Below are positions 1-11,289 of a DNA stretch of 64,000 bases, in pieces (the stretch's first letter is position 1; each line of letters opens with the position of its first letter). This DNA is from Ryuthela nishihirai (taxonomy: Eukaryota > Arthropoda > Arachnida > Araneae > Heptathelidae), in assembly GCA_038380435.1 (NCBI GenBank), contig JAWZYU010000025.1, forward strand, positions 27,938,707 through 28,002,706. Direction: 5' to 3'. The position numbers and the translations under genes are program-made. The notes beneath the pieces are model-generated. The model worked only from the letters and a program-made list of their open reading frames with translations, was not told the origin of the DNA and made no database searches.

Positions 1-603
1 CATATAGACATCAACCGAGACGTTTACGACGATGGTGTTAATGAAATATGTCGACCTATGCAACCCTAACCTTCAAATCTGTTGACTACTTCCGATGCAA
101 ACGCTAGTAATTGGCCGACGTTTCAACCTCCGTTGTCATGGTGATGGAATGAGTGAAGTGCATACTTATGTGTGTGTGTGTATATAAATACCATGCCTGT
201 GACCTTGATATCGGGATTGATTGCCAGAGGGCGGCATTCATTTGCACTTCGTCTGCATCCTCGCGAAACACCTTTCCTTTCCACAAATAGAGTAGACTTC
301 GGAACAGGGCAATTTGATCGAATCTGAACTGCAGTTGGATGAGAAAGGCGTGAGAACGGAATTCGGGTTCGATTTGCCCTAAAGTCAATGGCCTGGGAGG
401 GGAGACATCATTATTTGTGTTTTTAATCTAAAATGCTTAGTTTGCAAGGGCTATATTTATCACGCAGTTTCTCAGATAGATAATTCTTGCCTATTTATTT
501 GCAGCAAGGAAGATTCACGAAGAAGAGGGTAAAGGTTAGAATCGATCGCTTTACCCAATGGTGACGTTTTTTCCTGGGGCTAAATTGATAGGTCATAAAG
601 AAC

Positions 604-868
604 GGGTCGGTGGCGCGCCAGGCTCGTAATCTGTCTGTAGTTCCCAGGTTCTACAGACAGATTACGAGCCTGGCGCGCGTAATCTGTAGTCTGTAGTTCG
701 TAAGTTCTGTAATCTGTAATCTGTAGTTCCCAGGTTCGAGTCCCAGCTGGGTCAGCGTTTAGATTTATCTCCGCAAAATTCCCCGTCCTGCCCACGGTCA
801 GTAGCGGACACCGATGGGCTTGGAAAGGCCGCCGTCCGTCGGATGGGACGTTAAGCCGTGGCCCCACA
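604..868 (+). mobile_element. SINE-A copy with rearranged, hairpin-forming head
   Basis: The body matches SINE-A up to the GACGTTAAGCCGTGG landmark. The tRNA-like head is scrambled: the anticodon-arm segment is present once forward and once inverted, followed by short repeats of TCTGTAGT-like pieces before a normal box B at about 733. The copy then joins directly to an opposite-strand SINE-A. It is non-functional as a tRNA. Confidence 0.85.
613..678. repeat. Perfect 28-bp inverted repeat (hairpin)
   Basis: Positions 613-640 are the exact reverse complement of 651-678, with a 10-base loop TTCCCAGGTT. The arms are SINE-A anticodon-arm sequence, so the hairpin arose by inverted duplication within a SINE head. 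Confidence 0.95.
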
Positions 869-871
869 TGT

Positions 872-1195
872 GCACACAATGAGCTAAATGGCCGGGCCAC
901 AAAGACCCCGAGTGCTCAGAGATTGGGGAAGGGGACCCACTGGACAGCTTTTGGGAGACGGATGGTAGCCTCCCGTCAAGGCCATTCAGGATGTACTTTA
1001 ACGTGCACAGGATATGGCTCTCCCTCACAAGGGACCACGGCTTAACGTCTCATCCGACGGACGGCGGCCTTCCGAAGTCCATCGGTATCCCCTACCTGAT
1101 CGATGGTAGGGCGGGGAATTTTGTGGAGATATGGCCCAGGTGGCGGTCGAATTTGGGAACTGCAGATTACGAGCCTGGCGTGCTACTTCCCGCCC
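872..1195 (-). mobile_element. SINE-A copy, opposite strand, joined head-on to the previous one
   Basis: It carries CACACAATGAGCTAAATGG through the body to the tRNA-like GATTACGAGCCTGGCG. It lacks the usual 3' end (TTTTACCTCTGAGCGG on this strand), so the junction with the preceding plus-strand copy is a recombination breakpoint. Confidence 0.85.
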
Positions 1196-1252
1196 CACTG
1201 ATGGACCCACTGACTTCCGCCCCCCATCTTCCCGCCCCACTGATGAGAAAGA
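1196..1252. repeat. Short C-rich duplication
   Basis: CCGCCCCACTGATG occurs twice, separated by a related CCACTGACTTCCGCCCC segment. It looks like a local duplication of the SINE-A terminal CGCCCC. Confidence 0.5.
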
Positions 1253-1284
1253 AGTAAATTATTGAATGTCGATAATGAAAATGC

Positions 1285-1510
1285 AATAAAATTTGTTGTA
1301 CATCACTGAAGAAAACAATGAAATTCATTGCACATAACTCATGCAATAAAATTCATTGCACATAATTGAAGCAATTAAATTCATTGTTCATCGCTGAAGA
1401 AAGCAATAAATGATTGCACATCACCGTTGAGAAAGAAAGATAAATTGCACTTCATTGATGAAAAAAAAAATCAATAAAATTATTGCACAACACTGAAGAA
1501 AGCAATCGGC
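1285..1510. repeat. Degenerate A/T-rich minisatellite, about 45-bp period
   Basis: Repeated variants of ATTGCACATCACTGAAGAAAG and CAATAAAATTCATTG recur about every 40-50 bp. The array resumes after the SINE-A insertion, at about 1922-1990. Confidence 0.7.
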
Positions 1511-1921
1511 TTTGGGTTGGGTTATTTTACCTCTGAGCGGCACTTTTTTGCACACCATGGGCTAAATGGCCAGGTCACATGGACCCCGAAGGCTCAGAGA
1601 AGGTTGGGGAAAGGGATCCACTGGAAGAGCTGTTGGGATACAGACGATAGCCTCCCGTCAAGGCCATCCAGCGTGTTCTTTAACGTGCACAGGGCTCTCC
1701 TACACTTTAACTACCATGGCTCTCCCGCACACGGGGCCACGGCTTAACGTCCCAACCGACGGACGGCGGCCTTTCCAAGCCCATCGGTGTCCCCTACTGA
1801 CCGTGGGCAGGGCGGGGAATTTTGCGGAGATAAATCTCAACGCTGACCCAGCTGGGACTCGAACTTGGGAACTACAGATTACGAGCCTGGCGCGCTACCG
1901 ACTGAGCCACCCCCGCCCCAA
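1511..1921 (-). mobile_element. Full-length SINE-A with 16-bp TSD
   Basis: It is complete from the TTGGG tail to the terminal CGCCCC, with a partial internal re-start around 1690-1720. A perfect TSD GAAGAAAGCAATCGGC (1495-1510 and 1922-1937) shows insertion into the A/T-rich minisatellite. Confidence 0.95.
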
Positions 1922-2064
1922 GAAGAAAGCAATCGGCCATCAAAGATCATTGATGAGAAACCATTGTACACCCCTGAAAAAATAATGAGTCTTCTTCTGT
2001 ATCCCCTCGATTTGAATATTTCCAGTGATAATTGGGGGATATCACTGACTCATTGCCTATGACT

Positions 2065-2583
2065 TGTATAAAGATCTGAACTATCAATTGCAACTGAACG
2101 TATGGAAGTTTTTTCTCCTTATTTTTCTTGGAAAATGTATCCATTAATTCTGCAATTAAAGATGCATTTTAATGAGCATATTAAAAGGCTCAGTGTGAAA
2201 TATTTCAGACATAAACTTTCCAAATCGAATCTTTCTGAAATTTTTCGTCTCTGAAATTTATTATTTTTGTTACAACACGGCCCAACTAAAAAAGTGATCA
2301 CAGAGTTCACGAACGACAAAATGTAGAAAAAATAAAATCAGTGCAATATTGGATAATGATGTGCACTGGACCATTTATTTCGATTCTCATGATTAAGCAA
2401 GTTCGTTATCGACCACACAAGCGATGTTCCTTTTCTGAAACAGGTTAAACCCGATTTAGCCATGTCCAAGAATTGTCGCTATGGCAACACTTCTATTAGG
2501 TCATTGCTATCAAACAATAGAGTCGAAAAAATACGTTTAGTATCGAAAAATGTTTGGTGAGTGTCTTTTTCAACTTATACTAA
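2065..2583. other. A/T-rich stretch without a recognised gene
   Basis: No repeat landmark, long ORF or RNA motif was recognised between two SINE-A insertions. Confidence 0.5.
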
Positions 2584-2597
2584 TCCCTAGTCTGGTT

Positions 2598-2988
2598 GTT
2601 TGGGTTGGGTTGTTTTACCTCTGAGCGACACTTTTTTGCACACCATGGGCTAAATGGCCAGGTCACATGGACCCCAAAGGCTCAGAAGGTTGGGGGAGGG
2701 AACCCACTGGAACAGCTGTTGGGAGACAGAGGGTAGCCTCCCGTCAAGGCCATCCAGCGTGTTCTTTCACGTGCACAGGGTATGGCTCTCCCACACATGG
2801 GGCCACGACTTAACGTCCCATACGACGGACGGTGGCCTTTCCAAGCCCATCGGTGTCCCCTACTGACCGTGGGCAGGGCGGGGGAATTTTGCGGAGATAA
2901 ATCTCAAAGCTGACCCAGCAGGGACTCGAACATGGGAACTACAGATTACGAGCCTGGCGCGCTACCGACTGAGCCACCCCCGCCCCAG
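2598..2988 (-). mobile_element. Full-length SINE-A with 14-bp TSD
   Basis: All landmarks are present. A perfect TSD TCCCTAGTCTGGTT lies at 2584-2597 and 2989-3002. Confidence 0.95.
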
Positions 2989-3085
2989 TCCCTAGTCTGG
3001 TTTGTGTTGCAGAGAAAGATAAGTCGAAATCATATTTCGAAACCCATTGACATTTCTGAAAACCCGTCCACACTTACTGATTTGA

Positions 3086-3340
3086 GGGTCGGTTGTTGGC
3101 TCGTGGGGTAGCGCGCCAGGCTCGAAATTTGCAGTTCTAACTGTGCACATTTATCTCCGCTAACTCTCACTCTGCCCTGGTGAGAAAGGGGGTACGGACA
3201 CCGACAAGCTTGGAAAGGCCACCGTCCGTCGGGTGGCAGTTAAGCCGTGGCCCCGTGTGTACGAAAACCATAGCCTGTGCACGTTAAAGAACACATTGGA
3301 TGGCCTTGATGATAGACTTCCACCTGTATCTTAACAGCTG
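3086..3340 (+). mobile_element. Divergent SINE-A (5' and middle part)
   Basis: The degraded head TGGCTCGTGGGGTAGCGCG is followed by the body down to CACCTGTATCTTAACAGCTG. It is truncated at the 3' end where another plus-strand head begins. Confidence 0.75.
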
Positions 3341-3490
3341 AGAGGGGGAGGACTCGATTGGTAGCGAGCCAGGCTCGTAATCTTCAGTTCCTGGGTTCGA
3401 GTCCTACCTGAACTAGCATTGAGATTTATCTCCGAAAAACTACCCGCTCTGCCCTCGGTCAGTAGGGTATACCGATGGGCTTTGAAAGCA
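3341..3490 (+). mobile_element. SINE-A head fragment
   Basis: A tRNA-like head with GGTTCGAGTCC and the first body part is present, ending after CCGATGGGCTTTGAAAG. It follows the preceding copy in tandem. Confidence 0.75.
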
Positions 3491-3566
3491 CACAACCCAA
3501 AAACTGGGCATCCAAAATATTGTTCAACATACACTTGAGTCATTTCTGCGTATTTGTGTACCACTT

Positions 3567-3952
3567 GGGGTGGGGGTGGCTCAGTCGGTAGCGCTCCAGG
3601 CTCGTAATCTGTAGTTCCCAGGTTCGAGTCCCAGTTGGGCCAGTGTTGAGATTTATCTCCGCAAAATTCTCCGTCTTGCCCACGGTCAGTAGGGGACACC
3701 GATGGGCTTGGAAAGGCCGCCGTCCGTCGGATGGGACGTTAAGCCGTGGCTCCGTGTGTGGGAGAGCCATACCCAGTGCACGTTAAAGAACACGTTGGAT
3801 GGTCTTGACGGGAGACTACCATCTGTCTCCCAACAGCTGTTCCAGTGGGTCCCCTCCCCCAACCTTCTCTGAGCCTTCGGGGTCCTTGTGACCTGGCCAT
3901 TTAGCCCATGGTGTGCAAAAAAGTGCCGCTCAGAGGTAAAACAACCCAACCC
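3567..3952 (+). mobile_element. Full-length SINE-A
   Basis: Box A TGGCTCAGTCGG, box B GGTTCGAGTCC, the body landmarks and the 3' end GTAAAACAACCCAACCC are all present. No clear TSD was seen. Confidence 0.93.
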
Positions 3953-4560
3953 ATAAAAATCTGCTGAACTCTGAATTTGATGCCCTGTCAACACAACACG
4001 AGTTTGCTTAAATTTTAATATCCATCGAGATTCCAGTAATGCATATGCCTAGGATTCCGTATTCATCGCTTTGCCACACATACACACCCACACAGCAAAG
4101 GCTTATGCAGAGCGTTGCGTGTGGCCGGCCTTGATACGAAAGGGTCACACTCGCCATCCCGCGCTTCCTCGCGTCCTTCCTGCTCCGGGAGGCGTCGCTC
4201 AGCATCCCCACCTGCTGCTCAGTGTAGATCCCACCCAGGCAGGGATCGAATGACGCAACATGTCGCATCACGAGGCTATTGTTACACGACAGACACAGTC
4301 CAGACAGATTATGTGGAGTTGCATAGAGATGGATTGTCTCTTACCCGAGGTGGTGGATGAACTGCTCTTGAAGTGCATGATGGGGGAAAAGCATTTGCAG
4401 ACAGAGAAAATGTAGATGTAGATGAATGGCCAGGTAAAGATAAAAATAATCTGTTTGTGGCTCGAAAACAGACAGGGAATTATGAGAACGTGGCGCGAGC
4501 ATTTTGTGTATTTGACCATAAAAATAAAATTATTTCGAGTTTTGGGATTTGGCTTTAGGC
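3953..4560. other. Region without a recognised gene
   Basis: Mixed-composition sequence with short ORFs on both strands but none with recognisable protein features. A 15-bp direct repeat CACAGACGGCTGATC occurs twice near 4565-4601. Confidence 0.45.
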
Positions 4561-4611
4561 TTTTCACAGACGGCTGATCAAAAATCACAGACGGCTGATC
4601 CTTAAATAAAA

Positions 4612-4733
4612 GGATGGGTTGTTTTACTTCTGAGCGGCACTTTTTTGCACACCAAGAGTTAAATGGCCAGGTCACAAGGACCCCGAAGGCTCAGAAAAGG
4701 TTGAGGGAGGGGACTGACTGCCACCTCCGCCCC
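4612..4733 (-). mobile_element. Internally deleted SINE-A
   Basis: The 3' part (TTTTACTTCTGAGCGG to GGAGGGGAC) is joined directly to the terminal CCACCTCCGCCCC. About 250 bp of body is missing. Confidence 0.8.
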
Positions 4734-4933
4734 TTTCTCAGTGGGACTTTTGTGTGGCGATGGTGAGGAACCGAGCTTTCGCATGAAGTTCTTCCCTTGA
4801 AGACAAGACTGGTTAGATTCAAGTCTTCGAATGATGTTTCTAGAATATATTTATTTCAGCAGGCATTCTTGTATGAAATGGAGAATATCAGATAGCTCCG
4901 TATGAGGTCAGCTGGCAGACTTGTATAAGAGAT

Positions 4934-5231
4934 GGGTTGGGTTCTTTTACCTCTGAGCGGCACTTTTTTGCACACCATGGGCTAAATGGTCAGGTCACAT
5001 GGACCCCGAAGGCTCAGAAAAGGTTGGGGGAGGGGACCCACTGGAACAGCTGTTGGGAGACAGATGGTCGCATCCCGTCAAGGCCATCCAGCGTGTTCTT
5101 TAACGTGCACAGGGTATGGCTCTCCCGCACACGGGGCCATGGCTTAACGTCCCATCCGACGGACGGCGGTCTTTCCAAGTCCATCGGTGTCCCCTACTGA
5201 CCGTGGGCAGGGCGGGGAATTTTGCGGAGAC
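4934..5231 (-). mobile_element. 5'-truncated SINE-A with TSD
   Basis: The copy ends at TTTTGCGGAGA without a tRNA head. A near-perfect TSD GTATAAGAGATGG / GTATAGGAGATGG (4923-4935 and 5232-5244) shows an original 5'-truncated insertion. Confidence 0.88.
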
Positions 5232-5244
5232 GTATAGGAGATGG

Positions 5245-5762
5245 TCAGTTAATCACATACTCTTTGTAAAAATACCTGAGGAAGAACACTTCTGCTTATG
5301 GACTGACTGAACAGAATGCAAATAAGAATAGTCACTCACGTTCAAAGAGTTATTAATGAAATTATCAATTAATAGTAAATACACAGAATTACTTATTGAC
5401 TCAGAAGTCAATAAATCAAAAATAGTTTCGTTGGAAAATTGCATTTTGCCGATCAGCTGGAATATAAGGATCCAAGTTTGATTGATGCTGCTGCTCCGGG
5501 TCCAGCATGGATTACTGTTTTTTTTTATAGATGTGTTATTTCTGCTGAGATCTCATCTCTTCATATATACGTCGTTTTATATAGACAGCATTCTGTCAGA
5601 CCTCCATGACAAATGGACTAAAGTGGTTATTTTATATTTGGCGATCTTGTTATAAGTAAAAACATTATGGAAAAAATTACATCAGGGTGGGGTGTACGAA
5701 AATTTATTTATAGTTTCCTCGTGGAAAGCCCATGATTATGCACATTAATTTTTTCAAGCTTC
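5245..5762. other. A/T-rich stretch, no gene seen
   Basis: Low-complexity A/T-rich sequence without recognised coding or repeat landmarks. Confidence 0.5.
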
Positions 5763-5774
5763 AAAAAATACAGT

Positions 5775-6024
5775 TGGGTTGTTTTACCTCTGAGCGGCAC
5801 TTTTTTGCACACCATGGGCTAAATGGCCAGGTCACATGGACCACGAAGGCTCAGAGAAGGTTGGGGGAGGGGACCCACTGGAACAGCTGTTGGGAGACAG
5901 ATGGTAGCCTCCCGTCAAGGCCATCCAACGTGATCTTTAACGTGCACAGGGTATGTCTCTCCCGCACACGGGGCCACGGCTTAATGTCCCATCACGGACG
6001 GCGGCCTTTCCAAGCCCATCGGTG
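5775..6024 (-). mobile_element. 5'-truncated SINE-A with 12-bp TSD
   Basis: It ends at CCCATCGGTG in mid-body. A perfect TSD AAAAAATACAGT lies at 5763-5774 and 6025-6036. Confidence 0.92.
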
Positions 6025-6036
6025 AAAAAATACAGT

Positions 6037-6531
6037 AAAAATACGCAAATTGAATAGACATTTCCGTATCATGTGAAAATCAAATATGCATCAAATAGGT
6101 TAATTACTGAACAGAATAATTATAATTTATTATGAAGATGATTTTATATATAGCATCACCTACAAGCATGTATATATATATTGAAATGCTAAAACTGCAA
6201 TCAATTGGTATTTATGTTACTTAAATATGTATTCATTTGTTTTTCATGTTTAAGATATTAATTAGAATTGAGTTGAGTACTGAATAGAATAAATTAGAAT
6301 AAATAAACTGAACCAAAAAAATGACTCCATAATCAATTAAAAGTTAGGTTGTAAGAAGAATACTTTCTGTAAGTTTTAAAGACCTTCATAAAAGAATGGT
6401 TTCTGTATGGTGTTATTAAGGACTTTGCACAGGATAGGTTTTTATATGGTTTTATTATAATACTTATATTGACCATTTAGGCTGCTTGCATAGACATGAC
6501 CAGAAGTAGCCACACATGTTCCTCGCAAGCT
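6037..6531. other. A/T-rich stretch, no gene seen
   Basis: Very A/T-rich with short direct repeats of GAATAGAATAAATTAG near 6280-6310. No coding signal. Confidence 0.5.
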
Positions 6532-6888
6532 GGGGCGGGGGTGGCTCAGTCGGTAGCGCGCCAGGCTCGTAATCTGTAGTTCCCAGGTTCGAATCCCAGC
6601 TGGGTTAGCGTTGAGATTTATCTCCACAAAATTCTCCCGCTCTGCCCACGGTCAGTAGGGGACCGCCGTCCGTCGGATGGGACGTTAAGCGGTGGCCCCG
6701 TGTGCGGGAGAGCCATACCCAGTGCACGTTAAAGAACACGCTGGATGGCCTTGACGGGAGGCTACCATCTGTCTCCCAAAAGCTGTTCCAGTGGGTCCCC
6801 TCTCCCAACCTTCTCTGAGCCTTCCGGGTCCATGTGTCCTGGCCATTTAGCCATGGTGTGCAAAAAAGTGCCGCTCAGAGGTAAAACA
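6532..6888 (+). mobile_element. SINE-A with small internal deletion
   Basis: The head is intact (box A and box B), and the 3' end GGTAAAACA is present. A short block between AGGGGAC and CCGCCGTCC is lost. Confidence 0.92.
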
Positions 6889-7317
6889 GGCTCAAAGCTC
6901 TGTTTTACTTCAATTTAACATCGTAAATAAATTGCCAAATGCGGGAAGAGTGTTCACTTTTTTCCTCGAAATTAAAGAGGAAAGATTGGGGTAATGAAAT
7001 TGTTTTTGATATGTGGAAACATTCGGAGTCCTCTTAATTTATATAAATATTTAGGTCACAGAAAAGCGATTACATTTGTAAATGTAAAATCCTAGAAAAC
7101 ACTGCATTTGTTATACGCATACTATAGTGCTGCCATCTAGTATCAAGCAATAAAACAAAGCTGTAGGACACTAGTGTTTTTTTTTGAAGAAGTGGGACAA
7201 CAGTTTTTTGAGGAACACTTTCCAAACGAAAGAGCTGAAATGAAGGAGGAAAATAATAAAAATTGAAAAGTAATTGCTTGTGAGGGAGGGTCTACGTGGC
7301 ACTTTTTGGGGTAGGAG
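6889..7317. other. A/T-rich stretch, no gene seen
   Basis: No gene or repeat landmark recognised. Confidence 0.45.
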
Positions 7318-7327
7318 AAGGATCAAA

Positions 7328-7693
7328 TTTGGGTTGGGCTGTTTTACCTCTGAGCGGCACTTTTTTGCACACCATGGGCTAAATGGCCAGGTCACAAGGG
7401 CTCCGAAGGCTCAGAGAAGGTTGGGGAGGGGACCCACTGGAGCAATTGTTGGGGATACTTGGTAGCCTCCCGTCAAGGCCATCCAGCGTGTTCTTTAACG
7501 TGCACAGGGTATGGCTCTCCCGCACACGGAGCCACGGCTTAACGTCCCATCCGACGGACGGGGCCTTTCCAAGCCCATCGGTGTCCTCTACTGACCGTGG
7601 GCAGAGCGGGAAAATTTTGCAGAGATAAATCTCAACGCTAACCCTGCTGGGACTCGAACCTGCCACTCTACCGACTGAGCCACCCCCGCCCCA
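7328..7693 (-). mobile_element. SINE-A with 10-bp TSD
   Basis: Near full length with a deletion in the head (GAACCTGCCACTCTACCGACTGAG). The TSD is AAGGATCAAA / AAGGATTAAA at 7318-7327 and 7694-7703. Confidence 0.9.
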
Positions 7694-7743
7694 AAGGATT
7701 AAAGAAATGTGAAGTCATTATAAAAACTCCTACGTTATTTACA

Positions 7744-7975
7744 CCAATGGCGGGAAAAGACTCCCGTCCGTCGGGAGAGACGCTGAGTCGCGATTCCGTG
7801 CACATGAGAGCCATACCATATAGAAATGAAAAAACCCGCGGATGTCCTTAACGGGAGGTTTCCATCTATCACCTAGCAGCTGTCCAGAGGATCCTCTCTT
7901 CCTACCAAACTCTGACCCATGGGACCTGGTCACTTTTGTGTGCAAAAAAAATAGTACAGCTTAGATGTAATAAAA
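7744..7975 (+). mobile_element. Old SINE-A fragment
   Basis: Divergent but colinear: CCGTCCGTCGG, GAGAGCCATACC, GGGAGGTTTCCATC, ACCTGGTCACTTTTGTGTGC and GATGTAATAAAA follow the order of the SINE-A body and tail. Confidence 0.65.
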
Positions 7976-8145
7976 ACACAGTCCAATATTACCTACACAG
8001 TAGCCACATCAGCATACACTGCATGGCCAAATTCCTAAGAGCAATTACCAAATACTTCATCGTATTTATCATGGTACAATTGCCAAATTTCAAAATTTTA
8101 AATTCTCTGCGCATAGTTCTCGTTGAAATGGATTTTGAAGTACTG

Positions 8146-8495
8146 TTGGTTGGTTGTTTTGCTTCTGAGCGGCACTTTTTTTGCACACAATGGGCTAAAT
8201 GGCCAGGTCACAAGGACCCCGAAGGCTCAGAGAAGGTTGGGGGAGGGGACCCACTGGAAGAGCTGTTGGGAGACAGATGGTAGCCTCCCGTCAAGGCCAT
8301 CCAGTGTGTTCTTTAACGTGCACAGGGTATGGCTCTCCCACACACGGGGCCACGGCTTAACGTCCCATCCGACTGACGGCGGCCTTTCCAAGCCCATCGG
8401 TGTCCCCTACTGACCGTATGTAGAGCGGCTGAATTTTGCGGAGATAAATCTCAATGCTAACCCAGCTGGGACTCGAACCTGGGAAGTGCAGATTA
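8146..8495 (-). mobile_element. SINE-A truncated in the head, 12-bp TSD
   Basis: It ends inside the tRNA head after GGGAAGTGCAGAT. A perfect TSD TTTGAAGTACTG lies at 8134-8145 and 8496-8507. Confidence 0.93.
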
Positions 8496-8507
8496 TTTGA
8501 AGTACTG

Positions 8508-8772
8508 CTAGCGCCGTCTCTCTCAGCTGATGAACTGTAGCAACTCTGTTTTGCAGTACACTTCATGCCAACAAACGACTGTCCTCGTCAGAACATTTTT
8601 ATCTCCCTCATTTGCTACAATTGGCGGGAGTTGCCATTCTCCATACACCTGGGATATTGTGCCCAGTGATTTTTTGCTGAGTTCCCATCACCTCCGTTAC
8701 AGATGAGCCCCCTTCCGAAATCAGCCTTTATATACAAGTGGCACTAGACTTTACTTTCCATCATGCCATTAC
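8508..8772. other. Short unique stretch
   Basis: No gene seen. Confidence 0.4.
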
Positions 8773-8784
8773 GATTTTTATAGG

Positions 8785-9457
8785 GTTGGGTTGTTTTACC
8801 TCTGAGCAGTACTTTTTTGCACACCGTGGGATAAATGGCCAGGTCACATGGACCCCGAAGGCTCAGAGAAGGTTGAGGGAGAGGACTCATTTGAACAGTT
8901 GTTGGGAGACAGATGGTAGCCTCCCGTCAAGGCCATCCAGCGTATTCTTTAACGTGCAGAGAGTATGTTTCTCCCGCACACGGGGCCACGACTCACGGAC
9001 GACCCATCGGTGTCCCCTACTAACCATCTTTTCAAGCCCATCGGTGTCCCCTACTAACCATCTTTTCAAGCCCATCGGTATCCCCTACTGACCATCTTTT
9101 CAAGCCCATCGGTGTCCCCTACTGACCATCTTTTCAAGCCCATCGGTGTCCCCTACTGACCATCTTTTCAAGCCCATCGGTGTCCCCTACTGACCATCTT
9201 TTCAAGCCCATCAGTGTCCCCTACTGACCATCTTTTCAAGCCCATCGGTGTCCCCTACTGACCATTTTTCAAGCCCATCGGTGTCCTCTACTGACCATCT
9301 TTTCAAGCCCATCGGTGTCCCCTACTAACCATCTTTTCAAGCCCATCAGTGTCCCCTACTAACCATCTTTTCAAGCCCATCGGTGTCCCCTACTAACCAT
9401 CTTTTCAAGCCCATCGGTGTCCCCTACTGACCGTGGGCAGGGCGGGGAATTTTGCGG
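8785..9457 (-). mobile_element. 5'-truncated SINE-A expanded by an internal minisatellite
   Basis: One insertion bounded by a perfect TSD GATTTTTATAGG (8773-8784 and 9458-9469). The segment CAAGCCCATCGGTGTCCCC is amplified as a 34-bp tandem array inside the element. Confidence 0.93.
9006..9435. repeat. 34-bp minisatellite born inside SINE-A
   Basis: About 12 head-to-tail copies of a unit beginning CATCTTTTCAAGCCC and ending CCCCTACTGAC. Units differ by few substitutions (CTAAC/CTGAC, CGGTG/CAGTG), and one lacks a base. Confidence 0.95.
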
Positions 9458-9617
9458 GATTTTTATAGGACTTCGTAGTGAAGTAGAATACTTACGTCAG
9501 TAAGAACTTTTGCATACATTGTCATGTTGATGAAATCGATGTTTGTTTGAATTTACTGTGAACTTGTTTATGATAAATCTTATTTACCTATATTCACTGA
9601 GGATACATTTTGCTTAA

Positions 9618-9752
9618 AATCAGTAGCCTAGCGTGCTAACCCATCGGAACCCAGGTCCCGTAGATCAGTAGCCTAGCGTGCTAACCCATCGGAACCCAGG
9701 TCCCGTAGATCAGTAGCCTAGCGTGCTAACCCGTCGGAACCCAGGTCCTGTA
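9618..9752. repeat. SINE-B-derived minisatellite, three units
   Basis: Three copies of a 45-46-bp unit containing ATCAGTAGCCTAGCGTGC and GGAACCCAGGTCC. It corresponds to the SINE-B head on the minus strand between box B and box A. Confidence 0.85.
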
Positions 9753-9824
9753 AAAATGTCTACATTCAGGTATAATTGAATTCTGATTACATATGTTGCA
9801 CACCTAGTGAGTTCGTCAACTCTT

Positions 9825-10194
9825 GGGGCGGAGCGCCAGGCTCGTAATCTGCAGTTTCCAGGTTCGAGTCGCAGCTGGATCAGCGTTGAGACTTATCTCT
9901 GCAAAACTCCCCGCACTGCTCATGGTCAGTAGGGGGCACCGACAGGCTTGGAAAGGCCACCGTCCGTCGGATGGGATGTTAAGCCGTGGCCCCGTGTGTG
10001 GGAGAGCCATGCCCTATGCACATTAAAAAAACACACTGGATAGCCTTCACGAGAGACTACCATCTGTCTCTCAACAGCTGTTCCAGTGGGTCCCCTCCCC
10101 CAAACCTCTCCGAGCATTCGGGGTCTATGTGACCTGGCCATTTAGCCCATGGTGTGCAACAAAAGTGTCGCTCAAAGGTAAAACAACCCAACCC
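9825..10194 (+). mobile_element. SINE-A lacking box A
   Basis: GGGGCGGAGCGCCAGG shows deletion of the GGTGGCTCAGTCGGTA segment. The rest to AAAACAACCCAACCCC is complete. Loss of box A would abolish pol III transcription of this copy. Confidence 0.9.
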
Positions 10195-11150
10195 CTTTTC
10201 TCAGATAAATTTAATTATGCGCTTAAACATGCAAAGTGTAGCAATTACGAGAAAGCCTAATTTCCTCTGAGGGAAACAACTTTCTCCTTCGTCTCATTAA
10301 AGCTCGAGGAATGTCAGCAACAACTGAATGAACCACTTGCGACAAATCGTCACCCTAACAAAGCCTGAAGAGTGTCCCCGAATCGGTGACCTGCAGCCAC
10401 TGCAGTCAATAATGTAACCTCCTCGTCTTTGCTGCGTAGAAACGTTGTACATAAGAGCCTGCGGGTGGATCTCAGTGCACGGCGGCATGCTCAGCGAATC
10501 CATTAGTGGTGGCGCCGGGCACAAATCACTCCCCACCACTCTTTAATCAGTCCACCCGCATTGATCGGTCCGCTGCCTTACTCCTACATCGGTGCGAGCG
10601 GACACTGACGGACAGACAATGAGCCAGTGTATGGAGAGACAGAGCGAGAGCTTAGAAGAACCAGAAAGAAGGATGAGAGATGAACAGAGAGGATGAATAG
10701 AGGCTGGCTCCTTACTGATCACTGTGGATAAGTGGGAAGGCTTCTCTAAATACAGCCGTGACCTTGGAGGTTTTAAAACTTTCGTTGCTTGAGTGAAGAA
10801 GATGAATTTTCACCTCATCTTCTCCTATATCTAATTTTACAGCCTTTTTTTTTTGCCTTTGCTTTTGCAGTCGTAGCCTTGACTAAGTTTAAAATGTTTT
10901 TTTTTTCTTAGAATTAGTTTCGTGTTTCTCCCACTTCGTTTTTGAAGTTTGGGTTTTGTGTATCTTACTGCATTCGGCCAAAGTTATAATTTCGTAAAAG
11001 TATGGAGGCAAACAGAGGCTTATTCGGATTTTTAAAAAAGGGCTCAACAAGAACTTTATTTTTGGAGGGAAAAAGGTAGTGGCAAGCGAAAGCATAGTTA
11101 GATATTTTAATACAAAAATGTTATTTTTTTTTAAAAAATTTAATGCTGTA
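10195..11150. other. Unique stretch of about 950 bp
   Basis: No recognised gene. The second half has long T and A tracts. Confidence 0.45.
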
Positions 11151-11289
11151 AAAATAAAAAAAAATAAATACCCCTTCTAGCAGCTGCTTGCCACAGATGT
11201 CTGACAGGAGCTTTTCAGTTTATACGATATAGCAGAAGGTCTGAGAGGATGGCAGGACCTCTGCAGAAAAACAACATCGATGTCTTATC

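Noticed and set aside
3567..3640. tRNA-Met or tRNA-Thr gene in SINE-A heads
   Set aside because: Boxes A and B and the anticodon arm are tRNA-like, but there is no acceptor stem pairing and the sequence runs on into the SINE body. The same applies to every head.
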